A stretch of 64,000 nucleotides of DNA from Adiantum capillus-veneris (GCA_014529385.2 CM043957.1:85439881-85503880); one strand, 5' to 3'; numbered from the stretch's first letter, positions 45,600 through 58,381 are shown. Made by a program: numbers and translations. Notes: a model not told the origin generated them from the sequence alone.

Positions 45600-46488
45600 T
45601 TTTTCTAGCTCTGACTTGACAGCTTCTGCATACTTTGGGTTGAGCTTGTAAGCTCCGGCTTAGCCCCTTCCACCAGAGGGATAGTATGGACACCCAATTC
45701 TAGTGATATCCCTTCCAAATCCTTGTAGGACCAAGCAAAAACATCTTTAAAAGAGTGCATGAAAGAGACTACCTCATCGAGTAGCACGGGATGCTCCCAT
45801 AACCAAGCAGCTAAGAGGATATTCTGAGGGTTGTCAGGGTCGCCCAAGGGTTGACTTCTTTGACTGGGTCATGAGGTGTAGCTGGAGAGGGCGCCTTAGA
45901 AAGTGAAGAGTGAGCTGCCTCCTAGAGATTCGAGACATCATGGGCTGGTGTTTGATTTATTGGAAACTCCGCATAGTCCTCTTGTAACCATCTTGGTGGA
46001 AGCTCCTCAAAGGGTAAGTCTTCAGACACAACAAAGTGCTTTGGAGTGGATGGGGCATCAGACCTAGGGGGTGTTGAGGGGAGAGGTGGAATGCTGGCGA
46101 ACTCATGTAGAGGAGATTCCTTTACCCTTCTATGATGTCTTATAGGTTCACCAAGGCCGACGGCTTCCATCAGGGGAACACTTGAAACATGGTCATTAGG
46201 GACTAATGCACTTGCTTCTAGGATCGATACACTTTCTTCTCGATGACTTGGGTCACTGGTTTTTGCATGAGGATCTAAGAAAGAGGGTGTATCCACAGGC
46301 AAGGCTTGAATAGAGACCACATAGCACGGCATCGATGTGGTAGCTTCCAACCAATGCAGTAGGTCTTTGTCAGACCCATAAAGTGGGATAGGCTTCCTGA
46401 GGTCGGAATTGGACTAGAATCCATGCCTCCTTCAAGTCGAGTTGGTTCCATGGGGGAACGAGGAGTATATCCACATGGCATTATTTCC

Positions 46489-46962
46489 TCAATCATGAAG
46501 TGCCTTAGTGTGCCTCAACCATGGTCTACCAATAAGCAAAGGAAATCCTCCCTCCACCTGGGGAAGACTGACCACCACAAAATCCAAGCTAAAGGTGAAG
46601 TCTTGCACCTTCACAGGCACCTTGTCTATTATGCCTACTGAATAGACTATCCTCTGGTCGGCTAATGTAACAGTGAATGGAGTAGGGTGGGTAGGTTGCA
46701 AACCTAAAGCCAACATAGTGAACTCTGGCATTAGATTGATCGTAGATCCATCATCCACTATGATGCCAAAGAATTGATGCCCAAGAATAGATACAGTGAT
46801 ACGAGGACTTTTGTAATCGGTGAGGGGAGCGGCTAGATAGGAAATCATGTAAGACTTTGAGGGCTGTACGAGGAGGTGCTCGGCACTAGGCCGTGCACTC
46901 GGGTCCAGAGATCGAATGACTGAGAGGGTGTCACTTCTGAGGATTTCATCGAACCGGAGCAT
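46489..46962 (-). pseudogene. Gypsy protease
   Basis: FFGIIVDDGSTINLMP carries the active-site region, with Asp-Asp-Gly where most families have DSG or DTG. The flap and C-terminal part (FSLDFVVVSLPQVEGGFPLL, IGRPWLRHTKA) fit plant gypsy retropepsins. 45605-46488 between protease and RT is partly readable (MGDPDNPQNILLAAWLWEHP, FKDVFAWSYKDLEGI) and belongs to the same polyprotein. Confidence 0.75.
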
Positions 46963-47363
46963 ATCCTAAAGGGACACTTGTTGAAATGTGTTCTTCAAGA
47001 TTGCTTCTACTGTGGGCTTAGCTCCTTCAATCTGGGCTTCCTCTGGAGCTTTGACCTGTTCCACGTCAGCCACTGCTTCTAAGAAGGCTCCATCAATGTC
47101 AGATAGCATAGAAATTGGCCTACTCTTAGCACCAATGAAGGGCTCGTCAGTTGGGTCAGGTTGTGGAAGTGGAGATGGACGAGATGGACCTGTTGGCAAG
47201 CTAAGACCAAGAGCTGCTCTTTGTGCTCGAGTGAGGACACCAGCAGGCTCCCCCACTTGTTGTGGCCTAACTGCATGAGTAGCACGTGATGGCTGAAGGA
47301 TGGTGTTCATTGCGATCAGATTGATCTTCAAGAATGTGAAATCTTGTTGGTTTTGAGTTGGCC

Positions 47364-48830
47364 CTAAGATGAGGATACCCTTCGCTTGGGACAATCCTTA
47401 CTGTAGTGGTCCTTAGACTTTGGACAATGACGGCAAGGAGGAGACCCTTCATGTAAAGGACACTTGCTTTGGTAATGCTCATATTCTCCACATCTATAAC
47501 ATAAGATTGGCCAATTTGATGGACGAAACAGGGGATGAGGTGGTCTCTGCTCTTGTTGCATGGAGTTGGAAGCTGAGGTGTAGAAGCTCTGAGGGGATGA
47601 GGGAGCATGAGTATGATAAAAAATTTGAGACGAAAAAGTATCTGACATACCTTGGACAGTAGGGGTATTAAGCAAAGGTGGCATGTAATTTGGATGGCCA
47701 GAGGGGGCAACCATATTGGATGTTGGTGCTAGCCCTTGTTGGAGAGAAGGACCGAGACTTTGTTGTATTTGCCGCAATCCCTTGGTATAGTAGCAATCCT
47801 TGTATTCATGTCCAGAATTTTTGCAAAAGTGGAATAAGCACGAAGGGGACAGTCCTGTGGAGGGTGTCTTGGAGAGCGGCATGAGTTGCACCATACCATA
47901 GCCTTAGTCTCTTGTTGAGACTCAAGCTCTTCTAGCTCCCTCTTGATTTGATCCAAAGCCTCATATGTGGGGCCTTCTCCTGTCTAAGAGAGATTGATTT
48001 CTCCTCTTGAAGAGCACGTTGTAGTTTTAGGGCTTCAAGTTCTCTACGTAAAGAAGTCAAAGGGTCAGATGGACTCTCCAAGAGTACATAGGCAGTCTCT
48101 ACCTGAGAAGAGTCGGTGAACAACTTCCTTGCCCCCTCTATCCTAGTTTCAGCTGCAACAAACTCCTCCAAGGTGGCGCCAGGTCGGAGATTTTCTCCGA
48201 CTTTTTGCTGAGAAGTCTTTGGAAGAGCCTTCTCTACCCATTTGTTGGCCGTAGGTTGGTTGAAAGCGCTTCGCGCTGTCGACAGCCAGATTTTTTTGAT
48301 TTTATCCTGTTCTGTATGAGTATTGGATACTGAAATTCGGGCTGACCATAAACTCACCTGGTTGCTGAGGAAGCTTGGCAACTAGAGACTTTGTTTGGGT
48401 CATGAGTTCTGCAAAAGTCTCTTTGGGCTGAAGCAGCAGGTTGGCCAACTCATCTAGGACCTTTTCTTGGAAGTCGCCTGGTTTGAAAGCTTCACAAAAT
48501 TGTTGTCTTAATGTAGCCCAAGTAGCAAAGTGGTTCTCTGCAAAGTGACTGTACCACTTGTCTGCTAATCCATCCAAGGTAGATGGAAAGATTACTAAGT
48601 AGGCATCTTCTCGATTGAGGCCACGGCCTCTACAGAGAGAAACAAACCTACGGGCATGGTCATCCACATCCTTTGTGGAGATACCCTTGAAAGTTGGAAA
48701 CTTAATAATCACCTTAGCGAGAATGCTTGTGAGTTCCTCCATGGCTGTCTGTGCAGGAGCTTGTTGCACTGGAGCTTGTTGTAACACAGTGGATGAGAAG
48801 TTTATTGATGGGGGTGACTAGGGAGGTGTA
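47364..48830 (-). pseudogene. Gypsy Gag with four zinc-knuckle-like motifs
   Basis: The gag domain (48787-48380) reads FPTFKGISTKDVDDHARRFV, LADKWYSHFAENHFATWATL and QQFCEAFKPGDFQEK, the classic retrotransposon gag pattern. A shifted frame (48381-47932) continues with EEFVAAETRIEGARKLF and a coiled-coil-like end. Zinc-knuckle-like motifs: CNSCRSPRHPPQDC (47893-47852), FHFCKNSGHEYKDC (47834-47793, first Cys lost), CYRCGEYEHYQSKC (47501-47460) and CRHCPKSKDHYSKDC (47435-47391, one extra residue). Frame breaks near 48350, 47940 and 47860. The true start lies upstream of 48787. Confidence 0.75.
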
Positions 48831-49032
48831 GAACTGGTTGAGGGGGAACATAGGGGTAATGGGGCTGGACTTTTGATGGGCAAGAAGGGTTGACGCATCA
48901 TGTGGTAGTACTTCAAAGGACTTAGTAGTGGGCTTTGTCGCTCTTTTGACTGCCTTGTGAGTTTCATGTAGTACCCAAAAGCCCTCCCAAGTTGTGAGCA
49001 AGAAGGCCTTTACTTATTGCACACTGGTCCAG

Positions 49033-49245
49033 ACTCCACTAGACCAAGGCGAGTGACTAGACCTCATGGCTAGACCTGGACCAGGGCAAGTGACTAGACC
49101 TCTTGGCTAGACTAGACGAGAGAGGACTAGACCCAGCCTAGAAACTACTAGACCAGGACGAGAGACTTAGAAAAAGACGAGCCAGGACGAGTGACTAGAC
49201 TAGCTGGTCTAGTATTGAGCTAGACAGACCAAGCTAGACTACTCT
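49033..49245 (-). repeat. CTAGAC-rich leader repeats
   Basis: Eleven ctagac hexamers (plus-strand reading) in about 210 bases, mixed with gagtgact and cgag. They lie between the primer site and gag. Confidence 0.75.
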
Positions 49246-49326
49246 AGTCCAGACCAACACAGGCAAGAGCTTAAATGAGCTAGCTCCTCGACCTGTAGGC
49301 ACAGTGGAGTGAAACTTCAGTTGAGG

Positions 49327-49345
49327 TCCCACCGAGTGTGCCAAA
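49327..49345 (-). other. Putative primer-binding site of the minus gypsy element
   Basis: Minus strand after the LTR end (gctctca): ttttggcacactcggtggga. Position and style fit a primer site; the tRNA is not assigned. Confidence 0.5.
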
Positions 49346-49346
49346 A

Positions 49347-49990
49347 TGAGAGCACCTATAGCGAGAATAATGTGTCGTGCTCTCGATTGTGGATACATGA
49401 GTGCAATGTGCATGAAATCTCACCCCAACAGAATGAAAACACCGCAGATGATAAATAATATAGCAACAAGTAACTCAATTGAACAACAGACTCAACAGTA
49501 GAAGTGAACAACATGGGACTCCACTAACTCAAGTGGACCAATACAAACTCTGGCATGGCAGCATATTCTTTGCTCCAATGCTCAAAACTCATAGGTACAA
49601 TGGGGGTGTCGAGGCTCAAGATGTGCAGGGAGGGTGTTGTGTGTGACGTAGACTGACTTCACGCTAGACTCAAAACTCTACCTAGAACCATCCCAGACTG
49701 AAGCAAATGTAAGAATATATACAACCCCCAAAAGGGTAACCAACAGATAACATCAGATATCTCTGACTGTCCAGCTACACATATCCCTAAACTATGGTGA
49801 AGAAGAACTGGCCACGGTGTCGTCCTAACCACCGGTCCTACCATGTGTCAAGTCCACCAAGTGCGAACCCACAACCAAGTGTCAAGTTCACCAAGTGTGA
49901 ACCCACAACCAGCTGTAATTGTCTTTTCGTATAGAGTGACACTGTAGCCTAGCTACAGTTTTGGATGCATATGGGTTATGCGTGACTCAC
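49347..49990 (-). repeat. 5' LTR of the minus gypsy element (outer end uncertain)
   Basis: LTR end is TGAGAGC on the plus strand at 49347. A TATA-like gtatatattc (minus strand, about 49712-49721) lies inside. A 34 bp direct repeat (49844-49877 and 49878-49911) is also inside. The outer end is nominal. Confidence 0.5.
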
Positions 49991-50747
49991 ACTTGAGAGT
50001 GCTTATGCTCTATTGAGAGAATTTTACTCCCCGCAGGGAGGTGGTTTTGTGTTTTTGCTTGCATACTCATTAGCATCTATTTGCATGTCATGCCATCTTG
50101 TAGTGACAATTTCATGTTTTGGATGTACGTTGTGTTGCAGATACTACCATTGTATGTCATTGTGGTGCCATTTTTGGCTTGATTTGGCAATTATCTAGCC
50201 ATTACTAAGTCTCAACCCAAAAGATCCCTTTCTGAGACCGTGGCTAGTTGTGTCTACATAACCTTTTATAAGGGTCGTTGCGCAAGGTTTTTTGAATGCG
50301 GGCCTTGGGGGCCGGGTTACCTAGTGTGAGGTGGCAGTTTATTTGAGCGTTGGGGGCCGGGTTACCCAGTGTGAGGTGGATTAGTCATTGGAGATCCCTT
50401 TTGTGGCCTCACCATAGGTTATGTACAGACGGGTATAGGTGCTTTGACTCCAAGTTTGTAGTCATCCGACAATTTATTTGAGCAGTTCACGTCAGTATAT
50501 GCCTAGTGATTACACTTTGTTGGTTTATGCGCTATTTTTGAATCAATTTTTCTTGAGATTTTGATCTTTAAGTAGAGGATACTCTATCAGATTTTCCCTA
50601 GGGAGTCCTCCATATGCCTTTTTGGCACACTTGATTGAGCACTGAGTGATTTTGTTGCATACTGAGTTGAGGTTTTGCTCTTGTCCCAAGGAAAACTCTG
50701 TCGAAATTCTCCCTTACCATAAGTTTTTTGTCATATTCTCTTGAATT
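49991..50747. other. Spacer with a 30 bp direct repeat
   Basis: 50305-50334 and 50350-50379 carry ttgggggccgggttac...gtgtgaggtgg with one difference. No primer site or LTR was found before the copia gag at 50748. Confidence 0.6.
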
Positions 50748-52108
50748 ATGGCTGCTACTAGTAGTCCTTTGGACAAGGAATATTACTACATCAGAAAGTT
50801 TGATGGCACAAACTTTGCAACTTGGAAGCAATTTATACAAGATGTGTTGATCAATAAGGGATTGATAGCACCATTGAGTGATAGAAAAGAGAAGGCATAC
50901 ATTGATGATTAGTGGGAAGATTTGAATGAGCATGCTATGGTGACCATTGACCTGCACCTTGGTGAATCCATTTACTTCACAATAATAGATAAGGCCAATG
51001 CCAAAGATTTATGGGATGCTATATGTGTAGCATAGGATGGTAAAAGTGCATCAAACAACGTTTTCCATGAAGAACTTATGCACATGAATATGAAAGAAGG
51101 TACCAGTGCTAGCTTTCATTTGAATGAGTTTAACAATGTTTTTTTGTAGCTTACTTCCAAAGTCCTTAATTTTGATGATGAGATGAAGGCTATCTTGTTG
51201 TTATGTTCACTACTATTGTCATGGGATACACGCCATACAACCATAAGTAACTCAGCACTTGGTAAGAAGCTAGTGCTCAATGATGTTACTAGCACATTGC
51301 TCACTGAGGAAATTAGACGTTAGTCTCTTGATGTGAGTGGCCATGGTGATGCATATATGGCTAGTGGCAGCCAAGGCAGCGTGGTCATAGTCGCGGTCAT
51401 TCTCAAGATCCCAATAACAATTGTAGCAACAGTCATGGAAGAGACATGAAGGATGTTGAATGTTATCACTTCCATAAAAAGGGACACGTGAAGAAGGATA
51501 TCCATTATGCATTACAACATGAAAAGGACAAAGAAAGAGCAAAGTCTGACACACCTAAAAGCACCGTGAAGATAGAAGAATTCAATGTTCTTAAATCTCC
51601 AGTTGTTGAGATTGTTGGTGATGTGACGAAGCCATCAGATGTGTTGATCTTTACCTCGAATTTGATTCCTAATGCATTGTTATCTCTTGACAATTGTTAT
51701 GCCCATAATTGGATAGTGGACTCAGGTGATAGATTTCATGTGACTCCTCATAAGGAGTGGTTCTCCACATATACTAATACACATGGCACAATGAAATTGG
51801 GTAACTCTTATGAGCTTGATGTATGTGGTATTGGGGCCATAAATTTTTTAATGCATAATGGCACTGAGCTTATGCTACAAAATGTCATACATGTACCCAA
51901 ATTGACAAAGATTTTGATGTATGTTGGGCAAGTAGACAATTTGGGTTACACTACCATTTTCCAACATGGTCCTTGGATCATCAAGAAGGAAAACCTGGTC
52001 ATGCTTAAAGGCCAAAAGTCTAGCTCATTGTATTCATTGTTATGTCTCTTCAGTGAAAGAGAATTCTATATGTGTAGATGTGCTGCCATCTACAGAGTTA
52101 TGGCATAG
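50748..52108 (+). pseudogene. Copia Gag and protease
   Basis: The ATG at 50748 opens YYYIRKFDGTNFATWKQFIQ, the usual start of copia Gag (the UBN2-type domain). The first stop is TAG at 50910-50912; others follow at about 51034 and 51148. The zinc knuckle is CYHFHKKGHVKKDI, lacking the second and last Cys. The protease has NWIVDSGDRFHVTPHKEWFS (active-site DSG) and VIHVPKLTKILMYVGQV. It ends near 52108, followed by a pre-integrase LWHSRMGHMSQE. Confidence 0.8.
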
Positions 52109-53120
52109 CCGGATGGGGCATATGAGTCAGGAATGAATGAAGGTACTACAACATTCTGTTTATATCCTTGTGTTATATTACTTTGATTTTTCTTTATGTG
52201 AGCATTGCATTTATGGCAAACAGACTAGGGTGAACTCATCCCCCTTTAGACAAGGAGTTAGGAAGCCCTCTAGATCCATAGTGAGGGCATAGTGACTTAT
52301 GTAGCCCTATGCATGTTAAGTCTCTAGGGAGGCACTATACTTCCTAACATTCATAGATGACTCTACTAGGAAGGCGTGGCTTTATCTCTTGAGCAGCAGA
52401 GCGAAGTATTTAGTGTCTTTCAAAAGTTCTTAGCAATGGTAGAAAACTAGCTAGATAGAAAGCTTAAAGCTTTGCAACTGATAGTGGAGGCAAGTACATT
52501 TCCTCTAAGCTCAAGGACTTCTACAATGAATGAGGCATTAGAAGAGAGTTCATCACACCTTCCACACCTGCTCAGAACAATGTGGCAGAAAGGACAAATA
52601 GGACTATCCAAGAACGGGTGACTTCTATGTTGTCTACGGCCACTTTACCTAAGGAGTTTTGGGGGGAAGTTGTTTTGATGGATGTTTACTTGATAAACCA
52701 GTCACCTAGTACACCATTGAAGTATAAGATTCCATAGGAGATGCGGATGAGAAAACAACCTAATTATGATACATTGTACTTGGGTGTGAGGCATTCTCGC
52801 ATGTGCCAAAAGAGTTTAGACAAAAGCTGGATCCCAAATTACACAAGTGCATCTACATTTGATATGGTGTAGACAGAGAGATGGGATATCGTTTCTGGCA
52901 TCCAGAATCTAAGAAGGTTATGTGCAACTCATAGGTGATATTTGAAGAGTCTAAGATGCATAGACAGCCAGTGAAAGAGATCAAAAATCACAAAATAAGG
53001 TTTAAGGATGTTGCCTCACCACCACTTACACAGAATGCTCGACGTACTAGTGATGCACCTTCCACTAGTGCACAGAAAAATGTTTCTCCAGAGAGAGAGG
53101 AATCGAGGAGTCGGGCACTT
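52109..53120 (+). pseudogene. Copia integrase
   Basis: Fragments in changing frames: CEHCIYGKQTRVNSSPF (zinc finger end), YFLTFIDDSTRKAWLYLL (core with Asp), and NVAERTN-like sequence near 52570. Downstream the connecting region includes FEESKMHRQPVKEIKNHKIR. Stops are frequent. Confidence 0.7.
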
Positions 53121-54720
53121 TGAAGATCTCCTCATGTATATTGTGCACCTTAGGTTTTCAGCCAGGTTTGGATTGTTTGTTAGTCATTGACTGCGGTGAG
53201 CCCACTTGTTACAAAGAAGCTATTCAAATGGAAGATAGCATGAAGTGGGAGCATGCTATGAAATTTGAGTATAACTCAATTTTAGCCACTGAAAGTTGTA
53301 AATTGACAGAGTTAGCAGACGGTAAACAAGCATTGCCTTGCAAATGGGTGTACAAGAAAAAGTACATAGCAAAAGATTGTGAGCCTAAATATAAGCTAGA
53401 TTGGTTGCTAAAGGATTCAAGTAGAAGAAAGGCGTAGATTTCAATGAGATCTTTTCTCTAGTAGTCAAGATGACTACATTGCATCTGCCATTGAGGACAT
53501 GAAATTGGTCCAAATGGATGTGAATACAATGTTTCTTCATGAGGATCTTGAAGAACATGTCTACATGATGCAGCCATAAGGCTTTGAGATAAAGCCTAAG
53601 AAGCCCACAAGGGTAGAACTGGTGTATAGGCTCAAGAAATCTTTGTATGGACTAAAGCAAGGCTCAAGGTAGTGGTACATCAAATTTGATAAGTACATTC
53701 AATCCCAAAGTTACATACACAACCAAGAGGATCACTCCTTGTACACAAGAAGGTTGAATGATGGTTCCCTCATCATTTTAATCTCGTATGTGGATGCTAT
53801 TCTTATAGCCGGGAAATCAAAAGATGAGATTGCACTTCTTTGCCATGAAATATTTGGGCAATACACATCACTTTCTTGGTATGTGTATCAAGAGAGACCA
53901 TAAGCGTGGAATACTTGAACTATCACAAGAAGAGTATATTCACAAGGTCTTGCAACGATGCAAGGGGGGAAATCATTGAGTACCCCAATGGTAGCATGTA
54001 TAAAACTTAGAAACAACGATTGTCCCAAGGCGAATGCTAAAAAGGTAGAGATGGAAAAGGTGCCATATTCTTTGGCAGTTGGCAGTCATGTACGCCATAG
54101 TTAGCACATGAACAGACGTTGCATTTGCAATGGGAGTGGTAAGAAGGTATATGGAAAACCTAAGCAAAAAGCATTGGGAAGTAGTGAAGCATATCTTGAG
54201 ATACATCAAGGGTTCATCCAAAAAGTGCTTACGCATTGGGGATAATGATGCATCCATAGCTGGATACAATAATTCTGATTATGCGGGTTGTGTGGACACT
54301 AGGAGATCCATATTTGGCTATGTTTTCTTGTTTTCTATAAGAGGCAGTCTCTTGGAGATCGTGTCTCCAAAATTACACTTCGTCTTCCACCACACTGAGA
54401 CTGAGTATGTTTCAGTTTCCAGTGCCAACAAGCAAGCTGTGTTGTGATCTCGTCTACACTGGGAGACCTTGATATACACCAAACTCCAATGTTACATCGT
54501 GATAGCCAAAGTGTAATTGCGTTAGCAAAGAACCCCGTGTTTCATTCAAATCAAAACATATCGACGTCAGGTATCATGTGATACGAAATATTTTGGCTAG
54601 AAAACACATTGAGTTAGCCAAAGTCCACAGGATGAGCCCAACGGATGCTCTAACAAAGAGCCTATCTTCAAAGCAGTTTGCACATTGCATAGAGACGATG
54701 GGTGTAGGGTGAAGCTATGG
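53120..54720 (+). pseudogene. Copia RT and RNase H
   Basis: RT start: MKWEHAMKFEYNSILATESC and ALPCKWVYKKKY. The catalytic site reads SYVDAILIAGKSKDEI where copia has YVDD, so the second Asp is Ala. SLYGLKQGSR precedes it. RNase H: KHWEVVKHILRYIKGSSKKC, AGYNNSDYAGCVDTRRS, HTETEYVSVSSANKQAV, and in a shifted frame SVIALAKNPVFH. It ends just before the polypurine tract. Confidence 0.8.
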
Positions 54721-54803
54721 TCATTCTTCACACTTGTATAGTTGTACATACTAACCCTTGCACTTATAGCCACCTGGGCCACATTGGCCTTCAAGTGGGA
54801 GAT

Positions 54804-55070
54804 TGTTACGTTTCAGGCCAAGTGGCTGACCGTCCATCACTAACCACTAACCTATTCTTTGGATATAATAAAAGAATAAGGAGTATTGAGGTAATTCCAA
54901 AACCTTCACTGAGAGCTCCACCCACATCGTGCTCATGTCTGCTCTTCTTCTCCCTCTCACTCCGCACGCACCATGCACTCTTCAAAATCATCAAACAAAT
55001 AAGGTCTTACCTCGTCTTAAAAATCATACAAGTCTATGTGGACATCATAGCGAGTGGAATCCACCGTAAC
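54804..55070 (+). repeat. Copia 3' LTR start (right end uncertain)
   Basis: TGTTACGTTTC directly after the polypurine tract; a TATA-like ggatataataaaag at about 54860-54873. Confidence 0.55.
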
Positions 55071-57340
55071 TGACTATGAGGCGGATAAGGATGTCCTTGA
55101 CAGAGTAGTTGGTGTTATAGCGGAAGCATAAACAATGATGGGGTGGAATTACTTCCACCTTACTAGCACGCCATGCATGCAAGTTAGGAAAATAAGGTAA
55201 TAATCCCTTGGCTACAATGACAATCTCAACAGCTTGAGCCAATACCATGCGTGCCTTGCATAATGTGTGCATGCATGGATACATCACAATTTGACATTGC
55301 CAAATGAAAATTGTGAGATTATATCCTCTTATTGCCAATGCCCCAAACTTGTCTGCCATTTCTCTTGATCCCAAGTCAATGAGAAGTACCTCAGTACGGG
55401 GTAGAACCCTTGCTGCTCATATGGCATGTAAAGCATTTTGCTTTGCAAAGCAGATGATCTTGTCCAATTGAAAAATTGAAAACATAGAAAAACCAAAAAA
55501 ACTTGAAATTTGCTAACCTTGTTGCCCCTCTACGGTTAGTTATCTTCAAATTCAGAAATACCCATGTTTGAATTTGGCACATAGCAATGTATGTTGATGA
55601 ATTTGGCTCATAGCCATGTATGTTGATAAATTGAGAGTTGTCGTATGGACCATTCATGCCCGCTTGGCCTGTGCATACTCACACTCAATGAAATATCATT
55701 CAGACATGTTGCAAAGTCCTCCCAAGTCCGTATGTTGATAGCATATACCAAAGTTTGAAAGCTTCTATGTAATATGCCTAAAAGGGAATCCTTGCTTTGT
55801 GTAAGGACATTGAAAGGATAAAACATGATGGGCCTATGTGCTGATAGCTAACATGTGCTCTTGTTGACATCCAGATGTCAAGGTAAAAAAAAACTGACTT
55901 GTCGATCATTTATAGACAATCAACCTTGTTGCATTGTAAATCATATTGAGAGTCATAGAAGTACCTTAGCTTAACCACTGTTAAAATGAGATAGCTCATG
56001 AAATCTAGCTATCAGCTTCATCTTACTACAAAACCTTTTGTGACCAAAGCAACTGATTGTTTACCAAGCTAGATGTGTAGAAGATTCTGCAAGATTCATA
56101 GGTTCAAAATTTTAAACCTTAAACTGAGCTTGCTTACCAACTTTCTTGAATAACCATCCTTGGCATCATAAGTCATAACACCCCATGGTGTGGTCACCTA
56201 TGTAGGACACCTCACATGCGAAGAAGCCTTGCTTCACCATGTACACTCGTGTCTTGCACAAGCCTTGCTCGTGAGTAGTCCCATTTGGAGCCTTGCTCCT
56301 TAGTCTAAATTATGGTTACTATAGCCTTAGTTGAACGATCAGGGGATGACCACGGTCAAACTTGAACCCAAATGTAGGCTCTCAAGGTGCCATAGCCGAA
56401 GTTAACATACTGACATGCTCCTGCAATATAAAATTACACATTAAGCTATGAAACCCCAAAACATGAAATCTCAAACCTTATGATCCGCCCTAGTCACTGT
56501 GCTCTATCTAATGCCATGCATATGGAGAAGCTGTGCTTCTTAGGCACTGGATTATGATTGCTTTGATAACTTTGTATGACATTTTCATTAGGCCTTTCCC
56601 AAGGTTAATCGCTTTCTTCAAACGCTCGTGTTGAGCTTGAACTATGCTTCCCATGAATTTTGAAATCAATTGTCCACTTTGCAACCTCAAATGAGATGCC
56701 CCTTCCAAACATTGAAACCACTTATCGTGCCTTTGTTCTTGTGGAGTCTGAGATGAGCTTCGGATCTTGAAGCCAATAAGCCCTCATACTCACAGTTGAA
56801 TGTGCAATGTTCAAAACTTACTATGCACCCTTGCAACCTCTTTGCATGTAAAAAATTTCCTTCAAAGATCTTCTAACCCAGAGATGTCGAAGCCTTGTGC
56901 GACTTGCATGGAAGGTGATATGGGGCGCTTGTGGTGACCCTTGGTCACCTTAGGGTGCCCAAAGGTGCTCCCAATATGAAGCAAAAAAGAAAAATATGGC
57001 AACCTTTGCTACAACAACATTGTACAACGAAGAAGAAGAGCCAATGCTCTGTCAACAATGCCTCATCGCAAGCCCGTATAGAAACGCAAAACATAGAGAA
57101 ATAACTCGCACTTACTTCAAGCCCATAAAATCACCAAAAAATGCTCGTCGTTGTCATCTCCTTGATGTAAAAGGGACGGTCCCGGTCATTGCTCTGTTGA
57201 GCTCCTCCATGAAAGCCCTGTTTCCCGTGGCTCCTCAAGCATATGAGAGAGAGAGAGAGAGAGTCCATCCAAGCTCCACGCCTCTTCCCTACCTCCCCCC
57301 CCCATGCTTGCCCTTCTCCCCTGAGCTCTGATACCAATCT
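55071..57340. other. Non-LTR spacer with possible decayed exons
   Basis: Minus frames at 55045-55374 (FGALAIRGYNLTIFIWQCQI, LLPYFPNLHAWRASKVEVIP) and 56508-56770 (QEQRHDKWFQCLEGASHLRL, QERLKK-like helix) have protein-like composition, unlike the surrounding DNA. I do not recognise them. Plus 57325-57336 is the reverse of the Met-tRNA primer site (gctctgatacca) but no LTR end (CA) lies beside it. Confidence 0.3.
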
Positions 57341-58378
57341 AAAAGCCTGGGGACTAGCACATGCACATCTCCATCCAACCATGCCATATATAGGCCCTTG
57401 GCTTGCTAAATATAACCCCCCTTAACTGCATGTGAGTTGGCCTTTGGTCTAGCTCTTATCGTGACACAATTTCTCCTTTTTCTATATAAGGATTTTTTCT
57501 TTCTTTAATTTATTTCTAGTCATAAGAGGAGTGAGTTAGTTAGCACCTAGAAATTACCGGGAAAAGGTAGAGGAATTCTAGCAATATAAGAGTGTTGCAT
57601 TGAACAAAATCAATCCAAAAGAACAAACAACTTTAGGGCTTCTTGAGGAAGAAAACATAGCAAAGAGACAAGGTAGCTTACGGGCCACACAAAACTGTGT
57701 TTTTGTAATAACCAACTAATAGATATAGGCAACATAGCATAGTAATTGTTCACAAGCAAAGCTCCACATGAGTGATTGGCTATACACAATTCTAACAACT
57801 CACTCAAATACTTTGTATGTTCACCGATAAAGACATTAGCTAGTTGGGTTGTCCTTACAAGATACAAGACTTGACAACATCCCTAAGGATTTCTTTTGTT
57901 ACACGAACGTGTGTAATTTTTGTGCAACCTTAACAATTATTGACGTTACAACACACTTCTATACTATATATCACGGAGCTTAAAAATTTCAAGGCCAAAG
58001 AAGCTCTCATCTTGTATCATGTGTCTCATTTCTATGAAACTTGCAACATGTGAACCTTTTCAATGTTCAACTTTGAACCTTTCAACCTTTGAAGTTTTTT
58101 CAAAAAAAGGTAGAGTGTACTTTTCGTTTTGGAGCAGACTTTACTTTTCCTTTTGAAAGCCAATTCAAGGGTGGCTCAGCTTCCCTTTTTGAAAGCGAAT
58201 GGTCATAAAAGGTCAAACTTTAGGGATTTGTTCATATTTACACCAACAAAATTCTATTGGTTTACGTTAAGAAAAACTTGGAATTGAGCTAGGATTTTGC
58301 ACTTTTAACCTGTTAAATGTATACTAAAACCCAATTTTTATCGAACACCAATCTTGAATAGCCTCAAAATGGAAAGGA

Positions 58379-58381
58379 CGT

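Larger units (their letters stand above)
43115..49990 (-). mobile_element. Ty3/gypsy retrotransposon, minus strand, decayed
   Basis: On the minus strand from right to left: LTR (from 49990 nominal to 49347), primer site, leader, gag, protease, RT, RNase H, integrase. Domain order is standard gypsy. No chromodomain is visible after integrase. The 3' LTR was not identified left of 43115. Several stops and frameshifts in every domain. Confidence 0.8.
50748..55070 (+). mobile_element. Ty1/copia relic, plus strand
   Basis: Gag, protease, integrase, RT and RNase H in copia order, all with stops. The polypurine tract aagtgggaga (54793-54802) is followed by the 3' LTR start TGTTACG (54804). No 5' LTR or primer site is visible. 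The LTR end is not fixed. Confidence 0.8.

Noticed and set aside
57325-57336. Reverse Met-tRNA primer site gctctgatacca
   Set aside because: No CA-ending LTR beside it and no retroelement Gag on its left within reach. A 12-mer of this kind can be a stray relic.
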